A DNA stretch of 64,000 nucleotides from Silene latifolia (lineage: Eukaryota; Streptophyta; Magnoliopsida; Caryophyllales; Caryophyllaceae), in assembly GCF_048544455.1 (NCBI RefSeq), contig NC_133536.1, positions 39,388,652 to 39,452,651 of the forward strand. The letters run 5' to 3'. Position numbers and translations under genes: made by a program. Positions 1 to 10,974 of this stretch are shown here, one piece after another; within the stretch, counting starts at the first letter, position 1, and every line of letters begins with the position of its first letter. Below the pieces are notes generated by a model, which saw nothing but the letters and a program-made list of their open reading frames with translations, was not told the origin of the DNA and did not search any database.

Positions 1-1189
1 ATGTATACATGGATCTAATCAGTCATATGAGGCCATAAAAAAAAACTATTAAATGTTCCTCAAATAATAAGCATACGATTTAACCCAAACAATCACAACT
101 TACTAATGGTCGTGATAATAAAAAAAATAAAATAACTCATTACTAATTAGTATAAAACAATTTCCTCACAGAAATCTCAATTATTATACACACCAACCAT
201 TACTTGTTCAACAACGTAGATAAACATTTAAGCACATTAAATGAAAATTTATCTACACAGTATAATTCTTAATGTGACTAAACTTTATGTAATAGATATA
301 CCAAAAACAAGTAAGCATCATAACGTAGCTAGACTATGTCTAATATGCAACAAGTGTACTATAAAAAATTACCATATGAGTAAGAATAAGAATTCTCACT
401 TCCACGTTTCCAAATCACACTTGCATTACTTGATAAAGTTTGTAAATGGTAGTGACTCGTAAACATAGATAACAAAAGTAGACATGTGAATGAATGATAT
501 CCAACTTTTATGAAGAAAAAAAAATTGAAATCATTATTCACGCTACACGAGCATATTACCTCACATAAATTACTTACTAATTATTCCGGGTTCGTAATTT
601 CACAAGGGAGATGTTATATTTACATTCCAGATTTTCAGTTGTTCAATCTCAACAATAATTCATTTAAATGGGCTCGGATAACAAATGAATTAGCCGGATC
701 ATGAAAAAGGACATGTGTTCTATGTATCCAAATATTGTTCATACTATGTCAAAAATTTAGCAGGCCACGTCTAAAGTTATATATGTCACCAAAGGTCAAG
801 GAGTATATATAGGTCAAGGAGAAATAGGATAAGGATACCATATTACCGTACAAATGACATATATGCAAAAATAAATAATAATAGGAATTTTGGTGACGGA
901 TAGCCATATCGCCTAAAAAGAAATTTAACGAGCAAGAAAATTTTTAAAATTCAACTTTAGACTGTAGGCGGTATAGCTATTAGATAAACAATGAACGGGA
1001 AAAACATACAGAACCGGTAAAGAAGAATGTCGTGGCATGATAGAATCACTGCCCTAAAGTTGAATTTGCCCCGCTCGATACACACGACCTCTTGGCAACC
1101 AACTCCCAGGGTTACACGACGTCCGAGTCTAAGGTGTACGACAAAGACTCAGAATGAGAACTACTTGCAGAACGTTACCAAATATCAGC
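1..1189. other. AT-rich stretch without a recognised gene
   Basis: I see no coding signal here. The sequence is AT-rich, with short frames that show no familiar motif on either strand. The last few hundred bases may be the R-U5 part of the Copia LTR whose U3 end lies at 1457, because that LTR has a TATA box near 1270 on the minus strand and would extend leftwards. I could not find its left terminus. Confidence 0.5.
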
Positions 1190-1457
1190 TTAGAACTTAA
1201 AGAAATGTTTTAGAGAGGAAGAGAAGAGATAGATTGTTGTGTGTTTTGGAATGACAAAATAGGTAGTATTTATAGGTACAAAGGAAGGATCTAGAGGCGT
1301 ATTTATTGTGTCTCGTAAATAGTTTTTGGAAGACTGCACAATCAGTTTAGAAAACTGAGTAATCTGTATGGAAAAACCGCGATAATCAGTATAGAAGACT
1401 GAACTATCAGACTTGGAAATTGTGCAAAAATCACATAGAATTCCAACACTTCCAACA
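1190..1457 (-). mobile_element. Copia LTR, U3 end (partial)
   Basis: On the minus strand the sequence begins TGTTGGAAGTGTTGG at 1457, a common start for plant Copia LTRs. It lies immediately downstream, in the element's direction, of a Copia RNase H remnant, so this is the 3' LTR of that element. A TATA box (TATAAATA on the minus strand, 1267-1274) is preceded by a cluster of imperfect inverted repeats of the form TCAGT...ACTGA (1331-1412). The left end is not resolved. Confidence 0.55.
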
Positions 1458-1499
1458 ATTAATCCCAACGATTATTCTACCAAAGTGGGATAATAATAA

Positions 1500-2062
1500 C
1501 TTCTTTTGAAGCATCCCAACAATTTGTTGTCACACCATAATTTAGTGGCATTCACATGCTCATTCCCCAAATCAGTTAGCAATTCTTCAACCACATTGCT
1601 TCTTTTCCAGCTGCCTTAAACGCAATATACTCAGTCTTTGTTGATGACAATGCCATTGTATCCTGTTTCTTAGAACTAAACGTGATGACACCTGATCCCA
1701 ATGTGAATACAATAGAGCTTAATGTACTCCTCTTATCATCTAGACTTCCTACCCAATCACTGTCAGTATATCCAACTAACTTAAAGTTTTTTTAGGTTTC
1801 ATATATAAGAGATTCCCAGCTAGACTCCTTGTACCTCAGAATCCTCTCAACAGCTTCTTGAGACTACACTCATGCAATACGCAGTATCTGATCTTGTATG
1901 AGTGAGATAACTCAAACCTCATACAATGCTTCTGAATTGCTTCTCATCTCCCATTCATGTGCCATCATTCCTTTGCAATTTCTCACTTGTATTCATTGGT
2001 GTGATATCTTTCATTATGGAGATGGCTTCCTCTCTTCGCACACATCTTCTTATCATACATGA
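1500..2062 (-). pseudogene. Decayed Copia pol: end of RT and RNase H
   Basis: Read on the minus strand with frame changes, this encodes Copia pol pieces in the normal order. There is a segment resembling LSYLTHTRSDTAYCMSVV (the family's usual YLTHTRPDIAYAVSVV), then VGYTDSDWVGSLDDKRST (family: GYTDADWAGD..RRST), then SKKQDTMALSSTKTEYIA (family: S.KQ..VA.SSTEAEY), then LWCDNK. Several stops and frameshifts make it a dead copy. The right edge is cut at 2063 by the start of LTR G. Family assignment is secure; clade is not. Confidence 0.8.
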
Positions 2063-2081
2063 TGTAATACCCCGTAATTTA

Positions 2082-2213
2082 GTAATAATTTATGAGAATA
2101 AAATATTTAATTTAAAAATTAATTAATGACATTTCGAATAAATAATTGTAATAATTTATGAGAATAATTTATGTAATTTAAAATTTAATTAATGACATTT
2201 CTAATAAATAATT
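2082..2213. repeat. 66-bp tandem duplication in LTR G
   Basis: Two adjacent copies (2082-2147 and 2148-2213) both begin GTAATAATTTATGAGAATAA and both contain AATTAATGACATTTC. They differ at several positions. The duplication sits near the 5' terminus of LTR G. Confidence 0.75.
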
Positions 2214-3951
2214 GTAAATAAGACATTAATTAAATAATAAAGTAAGTGAGTCGGGAATTTAACTTAAAGCTAGTTGAGCCTTGGACTGTGTGGAATAGTT
2301 ATGACATGATTATATTAGGTCTAGTATAAGTAGTAGTTAGGATTTGAAGCGGGATTTAATAATAAAATAATAAGTATAATAATTATATAGTAATTCCTAA
2401 TAATAATCGAAATAAGGCAATGGTTTCCTAATTGGCCTCATATGCTCTCTAATTCTAGACTATAAATACATAATAATTGTGAAAAGTAATTTATAAATTA
2501 GAAGAAGAAGATTTAAGAGACAGAAGGAGCAATTAGCGAGAAAAGGTAAGACCGTCTTATAATTTCATGTATCGATTTTATAACTTATATAACTCGTAGT
2601 TTAGACCGCATCTGGACTAGCTAGGACCGTGACCTTGACCATGGGACACCAGGGGGTGATCGGACCCATGTTGGACCGTCGTTGACCGTAAGGGAGGGGG
2701 TGTTTGACCGGTGTTTTATGGTGGTGTTTATTAGGGTAAATAATACATAGGACTCGGTTTTGACCCTTGTTTCATGTGACCCAGACCTAACCGGGACTGG
2801 GTTGAGACCAGGGGTGATAGTCGACCATGGGGGAGGTGTCGTGGTGGTTGCAAGTGGTGTTTTGTGGTGGTGGCAGTCGGAAAATGCGAAAACAGGGGAA
2901 GATTATGGGTTTGTGACTGCGGTTAATTAAGATGGTGTTTATGGTTGTTCTGGGTGTGTCGAAGGGGAGTAGACACCATCACTGGATCTGCCTTGAGCTG
3001 GTGGTATCAATGATGGTGGCCAGTGGCGACGTGGGGACCTTTGGTGGTCGTGGTTGTTGTGTTTAGTGTAGGCTGTGATGTCGGGTTGTGTGGGATAGTG
3101 TGGTTGTGTCGTGGGTGTTTGGTGGTGGTTATAGGACACGATGGAGGTCGGTGATGGTCTATATTGTGGTGGTGGTTGTCATAGGTAGTAGCTTGAACGC
3201 GGTGTTTGGATGTCGGGTTTTCGGTAATTGGTAATATTTGCGGTTGTTGTTAGGGCGTGAGTAAGTGAGTTGTAGGCGTCGGTTGGTGGTTTTTGGGATA
3301 CGTCGTGGTGAGGGCTAGGAGGTGGCAGGCTGTGTGGTGTTGCTAGGTGGGCAGTGGTTTCGTGTATGGTGCGTGTAAGGGGATGGGGTACACGGGATAA
3401 AAACCCTGTGTGGGGTTATGTGTTTGGGGTTGTTACGTGGATATGACATGGTTGGTTAGTGGGTTTACATGGGTATTGAGTTTTGAATTTTTTATTTATT
3501 AATACGGGTTTTGATTTGGGTAATCGGGTCTTGACATTAATAAATTAATAAATGGGTTTTCGTATTATAACTAAAACGGGATTAATTATACGAGATTATA
3601 ATTAACGTAATTAATTAATTAAACCATTTATAATTAATGGAATTATTTGAATAAAGTATATAATTAGTAATTATTATAAATATTATTATTAGGTGACGGG
3701 TTTGTTGAGGACCATTGCTTATTGGATTCACTTTCCTAATTACTTGGACTTGCTTTGCATTAATTGGACTTGCTGATCAGGTAGGATAATCTGCTTAACT
3801 ATATCTGTTTGCGTGTTTAATACGTGAATGTTATTGGAAGGATGATTGGTTTATGACTGCTTATTTAATTAAGTTAGTTGAGTGATTAATATTGTTAGTT
3901 GTTGGAGTTGTGAATATTTTATACGATTATGTTGTGGAATGGTATATGAGA

Positions 3952-4066
3952 ATTGGACGTCCCCAGGCATAGTCTCTGCTGGATAATTGGACTGCTCCAG
4001 GCTCAGTCTCTAGTGGATAACGTGTGTGATTAATTGGAAGGCCCCAGACTTAGTCTCTGGTGGATA
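3952..4066. repeat. Three 34-bp repeats in LTR G
   Basis: Units at 3952-3985, 3986-4019 and 4033-4066 share the pattern ATTGGA...CCAG...AGTCTCT..TGGATA. The first two are directly adjacent and the third follows a 13-bp spacer. They lie just before the LARD1 insertion point. I see no coding or promoter signal attached to them. Confidence 0.75.
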
Positions 4067-4146
4067 ACGTAGACAGTTGATGTCGAGATGTGACATGTGA
4101 ACAATTGAGATTGGAATATTTATAGTTGTGAGAGATTGGTTGTTTT

Positions 4147-5485
4147 TGTAATACTACGGATTTTATAGGCTGGTACTCGACCGAGTATGGCCTACTCGGT
4201 CGAGTAAAGTGTGTCGTGGTCCCTGTTTGGCTACTGCCTAGGAATACTCAACCGAGTATGTAGAATACTCGACCGAGTAGAGGGTACTTGGCCGAGTATA
4301 CTCTATACTCGACCGAGTATCCGGTCTGTCGAGTGTTTTTCCGCGGTTTGATTTGGAAATAATTAGGGCATTATATATTACGCTAGACAGTTTCTAATTA
4401 CGCTTTACAGACCTAAAAACATTCTACGACGCCCTAATCATCTCCGATTCTCTCCTTGTGTGTGGGTGATCATAGCAATTACATTCATTCCTTTTGATTC
4501 ATCATCGGTAAGTCCCCATCTTCATATTCACTGATTTATATTTAGGGTTTGTTCTTGATTATGAATTTGGGGAAATGGGGGTTTTGCAGTTAGTGATTGT
4601 ATTATGTGATTGTTGGTGTAGGTGACGATGTGGTATTTGTTATGCATATTGTATGATTATTTGTAGCATAGCGGATTGCGAAAAGGTAGGGTTTCTCCTA
4701 CTCAGTACTGTTAATTGATTAAGATTGCATATGTTTCATAATTGTTGTTATCTGCTGATCATCGGAGGATGGGTGTTGTGGTGACGGTGTTGGTGTGGTT
4801 GTGATGTGACGGTTGTGGGTTGTGACAGCTGTGATGCTGTAATGTGTGTGATTGTGGTGGAGTCACTTGCGGGAGTGGCTTCCCACCCTAGTTCGCCCTC
4901 CGTGGAACCCGTCATGGGAGAGGATGTGCACATTAAGGGACAGGGATTGTTAGTCGCTCGTTGATGAGCTGGACTTGGTGGGGATAGGCTGCGGTCACCC
5001 ACTGGCGGAGTGGATTACCTGTTGCGATGGGTAATCTGGCAGGGCTACACACTTCGGTGTATATATAGTCGGTTACTGTGGAGGATGATCAGCCGGTTAC
5101 ATTGTTTGTTTGTCTTATCTTGATTGAACGGTACTGACCCCATTATTGTTGTTTTTTAAAACCTGCGGTGATCCATTCGGGGATGGTGAGCAGATTATGA
5201 CGGGTAATGCAGATGTGTAGCTTTGGGACAGTCATGGGGAGTCATCACTCCGAGTCTAGCTTCCGCTGTTACGAGTTTAGCTGTTTTTTATTTCAGTTGT
5301 ATTGAGTTCCTTATACTTTTATTTTGAGTTGGTCTGAGATTATGTAATCGTTAAACTCTTCATACTTTAATAAAGTTGTTTGGATTGTTGCTTTTGATAT
5401 ACTAACCTCGGGCAACCGAGATGGTAACAACCTCTCATGCTAGGGTAGTCCTTGGTAAGGTACCTTGGTATGAGGGGGTGTTACA
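4147..5485 (+). repeat. LARD1 5' LTR
   Basis: It runs from TGTAATACTACGG to GGGGTGTTACA. U3 carries the palindrome array (4174-4320), then a TATA box (TATATA, 4372-4377). The middle holds a GC-rich block, conserved in LARD2, with the hairpin CCGTGG/TCATGG around the loop AACCCG (4900-4917). It ends directly before the primer-binding site. Confidence 0.9.
4174..4320. promoter_or_regulatory. Palindrome array upstream of TATA (LARD1 5' LTR)
   Basis: About six copies of TACTCG-NN-CGAGTA with central dinucleotides AC, GT, GC or a mutated form. The array ends 51 bp before the TATA box at 4372. Because each unit is its own reverse complement or nearly so, it reads the same on both strands, as a binding site for a dimeric factor would. 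Function is inferred from position only. Confidence 0.65.
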
Positions 5486-5488
5486 AAG

Positions 5489-5501
5489 TGGTACCAGAGC
5501 C
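5489..5501 (+). other. LARD1 primer-binding site (tRNA-iMet type)
   Basis: TGGTACCAGAGCC lies three bases after the 5' LTR. It matches the usual plant initiator-methionine site (TGGTATCAGAGCC) except for one T-to-C change. It would prime minus-strand DNA synthesis. Confidence 0.85.
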
Positions 5502-6269
5502 GACGATTACGGTACCTAAAACAAATGAACCCAATGAACTTAGGTAGTCTAAATGAAATAAACCCGGGGAGAGTTGTTTGGAGCTACCGCAAGGACTTGG
5601 GAGACGTCCTAGAGTCGCACTATGGCCCTCACAAACTCAAGCCGGTTACGGGGGGGAACTGTGTTGTGTGTTTATTTGATTCATGCGTGTGGTGTGTCGA
5701 AATTGAATGCTTGGAACATGTGGTAGAAGGTGTCATGTGTGAAAATCTGTGAAGGACATTGTGAAAGTGGTAGAAAGGCATGATGGAATTGATGTCAGAA
5801 ATCAGCTGAAACGGTTTTGGCATGATAAGTAATGGCATGTTACGTGTTTACTATGTGGCTTTCAAATTTATGACGTAATATGCTTAACTTTGGGTAGCGA
5901 TGCATAGTATATAGAATTGCATGCTTAAGTATGTTATCGTAAGTTTATGTCATGTTTAATTTTCATGTGGGTATGATAAAAGTGCATCTATGTACTGGTT
6001 TCTTGAAGTATTGAGTTGTTGTTGTTACCTTATGCATGTTCAAATTGTTTTGGTTGAGAAAATTTGATTTGTATGAAAACCGATTATGGAAGGGTTGTCT
6101 TAAAACTATCATAGGTCGAGTTCTAGAAATGATATTGCTGTGATTCCAATTGGAGGTGATAGCTTGTCTTCTTATGATTCTAACGATAGGTCACGCGCCC
6201 AAAATGACCAAGTAACGAGTGAGATATGACTGTTTTACGAAAACTGGACGGTGTTGAGAACTGTGCCGA

Positions 6270-6456
6270 TACTCGACCGAGTAGGCCCTACTCGGCCGAG
6301 TATCTTTCATACTCGACCGAGTATTCCATATTCGACCGAGTAATCTCTCTGGGATAATTCTGTTTAGCTTCTGGAGTCGTGAACTCGGCCGAGTAGTCTC
6401 ATTACTCGACCGAGTATCCTTTACTCGGCCTAGTACGCCATGTACTCGACCGAGTA
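6270..6456. repeat. Second palindrome array inside LARD1
   Basis: About seven TACTCG-NN-CGAGTA units lie in the element's interior, 0.8 kb after the primer site. They follow a block (about 6115-6250) that is well conserved in LARD2 and ends in GTTTTACGAAAACTGGAC. No TATA box follows at the LTR spacing, so a promoter role is less obvious here than in the LTR. Confidence 0.65.
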
Positions 6457-7229
6457 CCTCAGTGGGCGGCCGTTTTGAGTCGGTGGCTATGTTATTACCT
6501 TTATTTTGAGTCGGTGTCTATGTTGTTACATTGTTTTGAGTTGTAGCGTATGTACACATGTATGTTTTGGGTCTTAAAGCGTTCTTTTATATATGTGACG
6601 GTCTGGATACGTAAGTTACCAAAGGCTACGACAAGGAGAATTCCGGCTTGTGAAGGACATGTGTTGGGTAAGGAAGACATGTGTTAATATGGTTGTGAGG
6701 GATAGTGGAAAAAGGAAAGAGAGGAATGATGAGCTAATCAAGGTAAAGAACATGTTGGTGAGATATGGTGAGTGATATAGTAGTCTGTTGAGTAATATAA
6801 AAGTAAGTGTATAAGGGCAAGGGTGATGTAAGTGTAAAGAAACGTGAGAATGAAAGATTGAGATGAGGGATACGAATAGTGGCATATTGGGATGTGTAAG
6901 GATTTATGGAGGGAGACGGTTTGGATTGAGTTGCTTAAGGATATATGTGATAAAAGGTTGCTATAGAGAGATGGAAACGAATAGTGTATAGTGAGGTCAA
7001 GGTATGCCGCGATGAGTAGATAGTGGTTGGTTTGGGAATTTGGAATATCTATAGGTGAGCATAGTATGTAATTCCTTGGGAAATTGTCGGTATGAGGTAA
7101 AGTTTTGGTTTTCTAAAGATACGAAAGGGAGATACGACTAATTGAAGAGTAATCATTAGTGTGTAGACTGGATAGTGACAAGGGTGAGTAAGAAGCAAGA
7201 TGAGAGAGGATAAATGATAAGAAAGAATG

Positions 7230-8589
7230 TGTAACACCCCCTCATACCAAGGTGCCTTACCAGGACCACCCTACCATGAAAGTGCGTTACCATCTCGGTT
7301 GCCCGAGGTTAGTACATATCAAAAGCGTCTGAAATGAGCACTATTATTAAAGTACTGTAAGATGTAAAGTTTACAATATCCAAAACCAAAGACTGTCTAA
7401 CCAAAATACAACGTCAAAGTCTTAACATTAAAATAAAGTCTACTAAGACACAAACGGTGATGCTAGGACTCGTGGTGGCAATCTCCCAAGATAACTCCCA
7501 AGCTCTCACTAGCAATACCTGTCAAGCCTGCTCACCATTCCCGAATGGATCACCGCAGATTCCACAAACAACAACGGGGTCAGTATTATGCAAACAACAA
7601 AACAAACAAATGCAAAACTCGTCCGATCATCATCAACTCCCAATCACCCAAGCTCACATAGTATCCGACTACACACTAAAGTGTGTAGCCCTGCCAGATT
7701 ACCCATCGCAACAGGTAATCCTCGCCGCCAGTGGGTGACCGCAGCCGATCCCACCTAGTCCAGCTCCTCAACGAGCGACAACGATCCCTGTCCCTTAATG
7801 TGCACATCCCCTCCCGTGGCGGGTTCCACGGAGGGCGAACTAGGGTGTGAAGCCACTCCCGCAAGTGACTCCACCACAATCACAATCACATGACATTACA
7901 AACATCTCAATCCCCTCACACCAACACACCGTCACAAAACCTTCATTCTACGATGATCAATAGACGACGATAATTACAACAACAAGTCATGTAAAGCACG
8001 AAAAACGAGTAGGGAAACCCTACCTTAGCAATCACAAAGAGATGCAACACGGACAATCAAAAAGGCTCCTCTACGAAGTCTTCTCCTATACAATGATCAT
8101 ACAACACAATTACACTTTGTACAATTCCCAACACCCCTTCCCATATGAATGTACAGTAACTCAAGAAGATGCAATAATTACAAAGATAGAACTTACCAAC
8201 AGTGTAACAAGAACTTATACGCAAGAATCACCGCAATTATCCACACAAAGATGCTACGAAATGCTCAATGGAAGGATTAGGGAATGATTTGGGTATGATT
8301 AGGGTAACGTAGAAATGATAACGCTGTGAAAATGATATTAGAAACTGACGCGACAATATAAAATACCCTAATCATTCCTTAATCAAACCGTCGAAATAAC
8401 ACTCCGCCAAACCGGACACTCGGTCGAGTAAGTGCATACTCGGCCGAGTGTCCAATACTCGGTCGAGTATTCACTATACTCGGCCGAGTATTCCTCGGCA
8501 GAACCAAAATAACACGCATCCAGAGCACTACTCGGCCGAGTAGGCTCTACTCGGTCGAGTAGGCTCCAAGGAGAATCCGTAGTGTTACA
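7230..8589 (-). mobile_element. Inverted solo LTR inside LARD1
   Basis: A 1360-bp LTR of a related family in reverse orientation. The plus strand reads TGTAACACCCC at the left end and GTAGTGTTACA at the right, the reverse complement of LARD-type termini. Flanking 5-mers GAATG (7225-7229) and AAATG (8590-8594) differ at one base and look like an aged target duplication. It includes a palindrome array (8417-8561) and the conserved hairpin CCGTGG/CCACGG (7814-7831). No primer site or interior is present. Confidence 0.82.
8417..8561. promoter_or_regulatory. Palindrome array in the inverted solo LTR
   Basis: Six units of the CTCGGCCGAG or CTCGGTCGAG type. On the minus strand the array lies about 55 bp upstream of the position equivalent to the LARD1 TATA box, here a weakened TTTTATATT near 8357-8363. 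The architecture matches the LARD1 LTR, which supports placement in U3. Confidence 0.6.
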
Positions 8590-10444
8590 AAATGATAAGA
8601 TATTGATATGAATTAATGGAATTAGAGTTGTGGAGCTACGAGAAAATAAACAAATTACTAAAAAGTTAGGTAGAAAGAGGAAGGAGATGAATTATTAATT
8701 GGTATTACTGCGTGATAAGGGGGAAAGAGGGATGGAAGTAAGTAGGAAATTACGGAAATGTACGATAGCCTCATTAGAGGGTGTGAGTTAATGGTTATAT
8801 AGGAGTACAGGATGACGTGTTAGCCATGAGTTTCGGGGTATTAAGGGAATAAGAAGCTTGTAGAGTGTTTGCACGGTCTGAGATTTTGGTGGAGAGTTAG
8901 GTGACGATACGATAAAGGATAGAATTGGGAATAATGTTGAGGAAAATTTTGTTGATGGATCTAATGCTCGTTATATGGGATGACAACCAAAAGAGGAAAT
9001 AAACTGTTGTGTAAAGAAGTGATAGTGAGAGAGCGGTCACATGAAGGATGTTGGTGTCATAGTATTGTCACTAGTGGTTAAGGATGATGTTACTTTAGGG
9101 AAGTTAGTTGTTCTAATGAGATTGATTTTGTGGAGGTGATTAGTATGTTTGGTTGTGAGGGAGTATAAGATGTGGATATATAAAGTGCTCGCTGGAAGTT
9201 GAGTACTGATGTTACGGCTACATTTGCCGGAGGGGTGATAATTGTGTGTATGAGAGGATATGTTATGAAAGGCACCTGAGTTAAGTCCGGATGAGAGGTA
9301 TTCATTGTCAAGTGGTAACTTACGTGATCAGGATTGGCTAGTTAGATTCGATTATGGGTCCATGAAGTGTATAAAACTTTGTGTGAGGTCCTAGCCTCAT
9401 GAGTAATGGTGTGGCGTGATAGTTACGAGTCGTTATATGTGTGTTCCGCGACATATGTTATATTTATGTGTATGTAGGATAACTGTAAGTATTGGTGTGA
9501 GGTTCCGGCCTCAAGAGTCATGGTATGGATAATATTCATAAGGTTTGTATTTGTGATTCCGTCTAATATGCTGCGTCGTGATCTGGTAGAGCAGTTTTAA
9601 GAAAGTCTTGTGGTCAAGGAAGTTGTGCTGAGTCAGTGTTATGAGATTGTAAAAGTCGTGATGGCTATCGATGTGGTTGTGTGCACTATGCACGGTAACT
9701 CGTGTTGTGATACGAGTATTTTCGTGTTGTCATAGATTGTTGTTTGTTTACTGCTATTTCTTGTCAGTGTCGATCGGGGCTTATAGACCGTTGTGTTGTT
9801 TCCTGATGTTTCTTACCAGTGTCGGTATGGTTATGACCCTATTAGTTTTTATAGAGTATGATAGGAAAGAGAGTTGGGTATGGTTCTGTTGTTGTCATGG
9901 TAAAGTAATATTCTGTTAATGGGACACAGTTGTGAGAGGTTGTTGGAGTACTTATGATCTTGTGTTAGATGAGGCATTGGTGGACATAGTTGTGAAAAGA
10001 AATTGTGGAACATGTGTGGTATTGAACTTGAAACTACAGGTGGTTTAGCACCTTTTCTTGGGACAGGGAGTGCGGAGTTTTAGGACTTAGTATCATGTCA
10101 AGTCAAAGGGGAGTTTTGTGGTAATATAAGAGATGAACTTGAGAACCTAATGGGAGTATGTGTAACACTTGAGGATTGTGAGATAAGATCGTGGAGATGA
10201 ATGTATATGTATATAGAAGTATGTCGTTTTATGGTAATGTAGAAGAGATGGAGTAGTGGTTATACTGAGGATTTTATGATATATGTTATGGGAGTACAGA
10301 ATAATTGGAGGCACGAGAACTGTTAGAGAAAGAGAGTCCTGGATATAGGAATGGTTGTAGGTGTTAAGGTTATAATGGGTTATCGTTGTCATGCGGTAGT
10401 AATGAGGATTATGAGAGACATAGCAAAGGACCTAGTATTAGTGA

Positions 10445-10460
10445 GTTACGAGGACGTAAT
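10445..10460 (+). other. Hairpin 1 of the LARD1 3' tail
   Basis: GTTAC and GTAAT pair (one G-T wobble) around the loop GAGGAC. It is the first of three related hairpins in the last 530 bp of the interior. The same site in LARD2 (33141-33156) has a fully paired stem. Confidence 0.55.
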
Positions 10461-10575
10461 ATTTATCTTAAGAGGAGTAGGATGCGACAAGAGAGTTTGA
10501 TGGTCATAAAGGTGGCAATTGGAAGTTTGAGTGTTGGTGTAGAATAAGGATGGATTTGTGTGATTGTCATACAGG

Positions 10576-10662
10576 TAATGGCAGTGCTCGTAGTAGTATG
10601 ATGTTAATGGCAGTGCTCGTAGTAGTACGATGTTAATGACAGTGCTCGTAGTAGTATGATGT
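10576..10662. repeat. 29-bp tandem repeat, three copies
   Basis: Copies start at 10576, 10605 and 10634 and share TAATGRCAGTGCTCG followed by TAGTAGTAYGATGT. LARD2 has a single comparable unit, so the expansion is specific to this copy or family. Confidence 0.8.
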
Positions 10663-10690
10663 TATGAGTATGATGTTATGAGTGTGGGTA

Positions 10691-10708
10691 AACTTCGAGG
10701 ACGAAGTT
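10691..10708 (+). other. Hairpin 2 of the LARD1 3' tail, old 3' junction
   Basis: AACTTC and GAAGTT pair around the loop GAGGAC. In frame it reads NFEDEV, the usual C-terminus of a gypsy polyprotein, and a purine-rich stretch and TGTAACATTCCG follow about 20 bp later. That layout copies a real polyprotein end, purine tract and LTR start, so this looks like a relic of an earlier 3' junction. Confidence 0.6.
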
Positions 10709-10936
10709 CGTTTTAAGGATGGTAGAATGTAACATTCCGTTTTGATGATTGATCTTATTTTGTGGATTGTCTTGGTATTGAGTTGCTAATGAGTGTTATG
10801 GAAGTGAGACAAGGTTGGCAACATTATATTGTGGTTATTCGATAATATTATGGAGTCAATATCGAGAGGATATGTTATCTAGTAAGCGTGGTTGGTGGAG
10901 TTAGTGTTAGGTGTCCATGTTTTATAGGTTGGGTTG

Positions 10937-10974
10937 GAACTTCAGGGACGAAGTTCTTTTTAAGGGGGGAAGAT
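10937..10974 (+). other. Hairpin 3 and purine tract of LARD1
   Basis: GAACTTC (10937-10943) and GAAGTTC (10950-10956) pair around AGGGAC. The purine tract AAGGGGGGAAGA follows and ends next to the 3' LTR. The purine tract is the expected plus-strand primer. The hairpin lies 18 bp from the LTR, the same distance as in LARD2. Confidence 0.75.

Noticed and set aside
2939..3139. Histidine/proline-rich minus-strand frame
   Set aside because: It lies opposite a G/T-rich part of LTR G. No family motif, and composition accounts for it.
4174..4320. Palindrome array as a CRISPR-like repeat array
   Set aside because: Units are 10-14 bp palindromes with variable short spacing, in plant LTRs; there are no spacer-length intervals or cas genes.
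4748..5002. 84-residue minus-strand frame repeated at 11576-11830
   Set aside because: The two copies exist because they lie in the two LTRs of LARD1. It overlaps the conserved GC-rich hairpin block, and composition explains the serine/threonine/proline-rich translation.
6616..6885. 89-residue minus-strand frame, and other frames in the LARD interiors such as 9671-9919, 29544-29837 and 33569-33949
   Set aside because: No domain, no counterpart at the equivalent place in the other LARD element, and biased composition.
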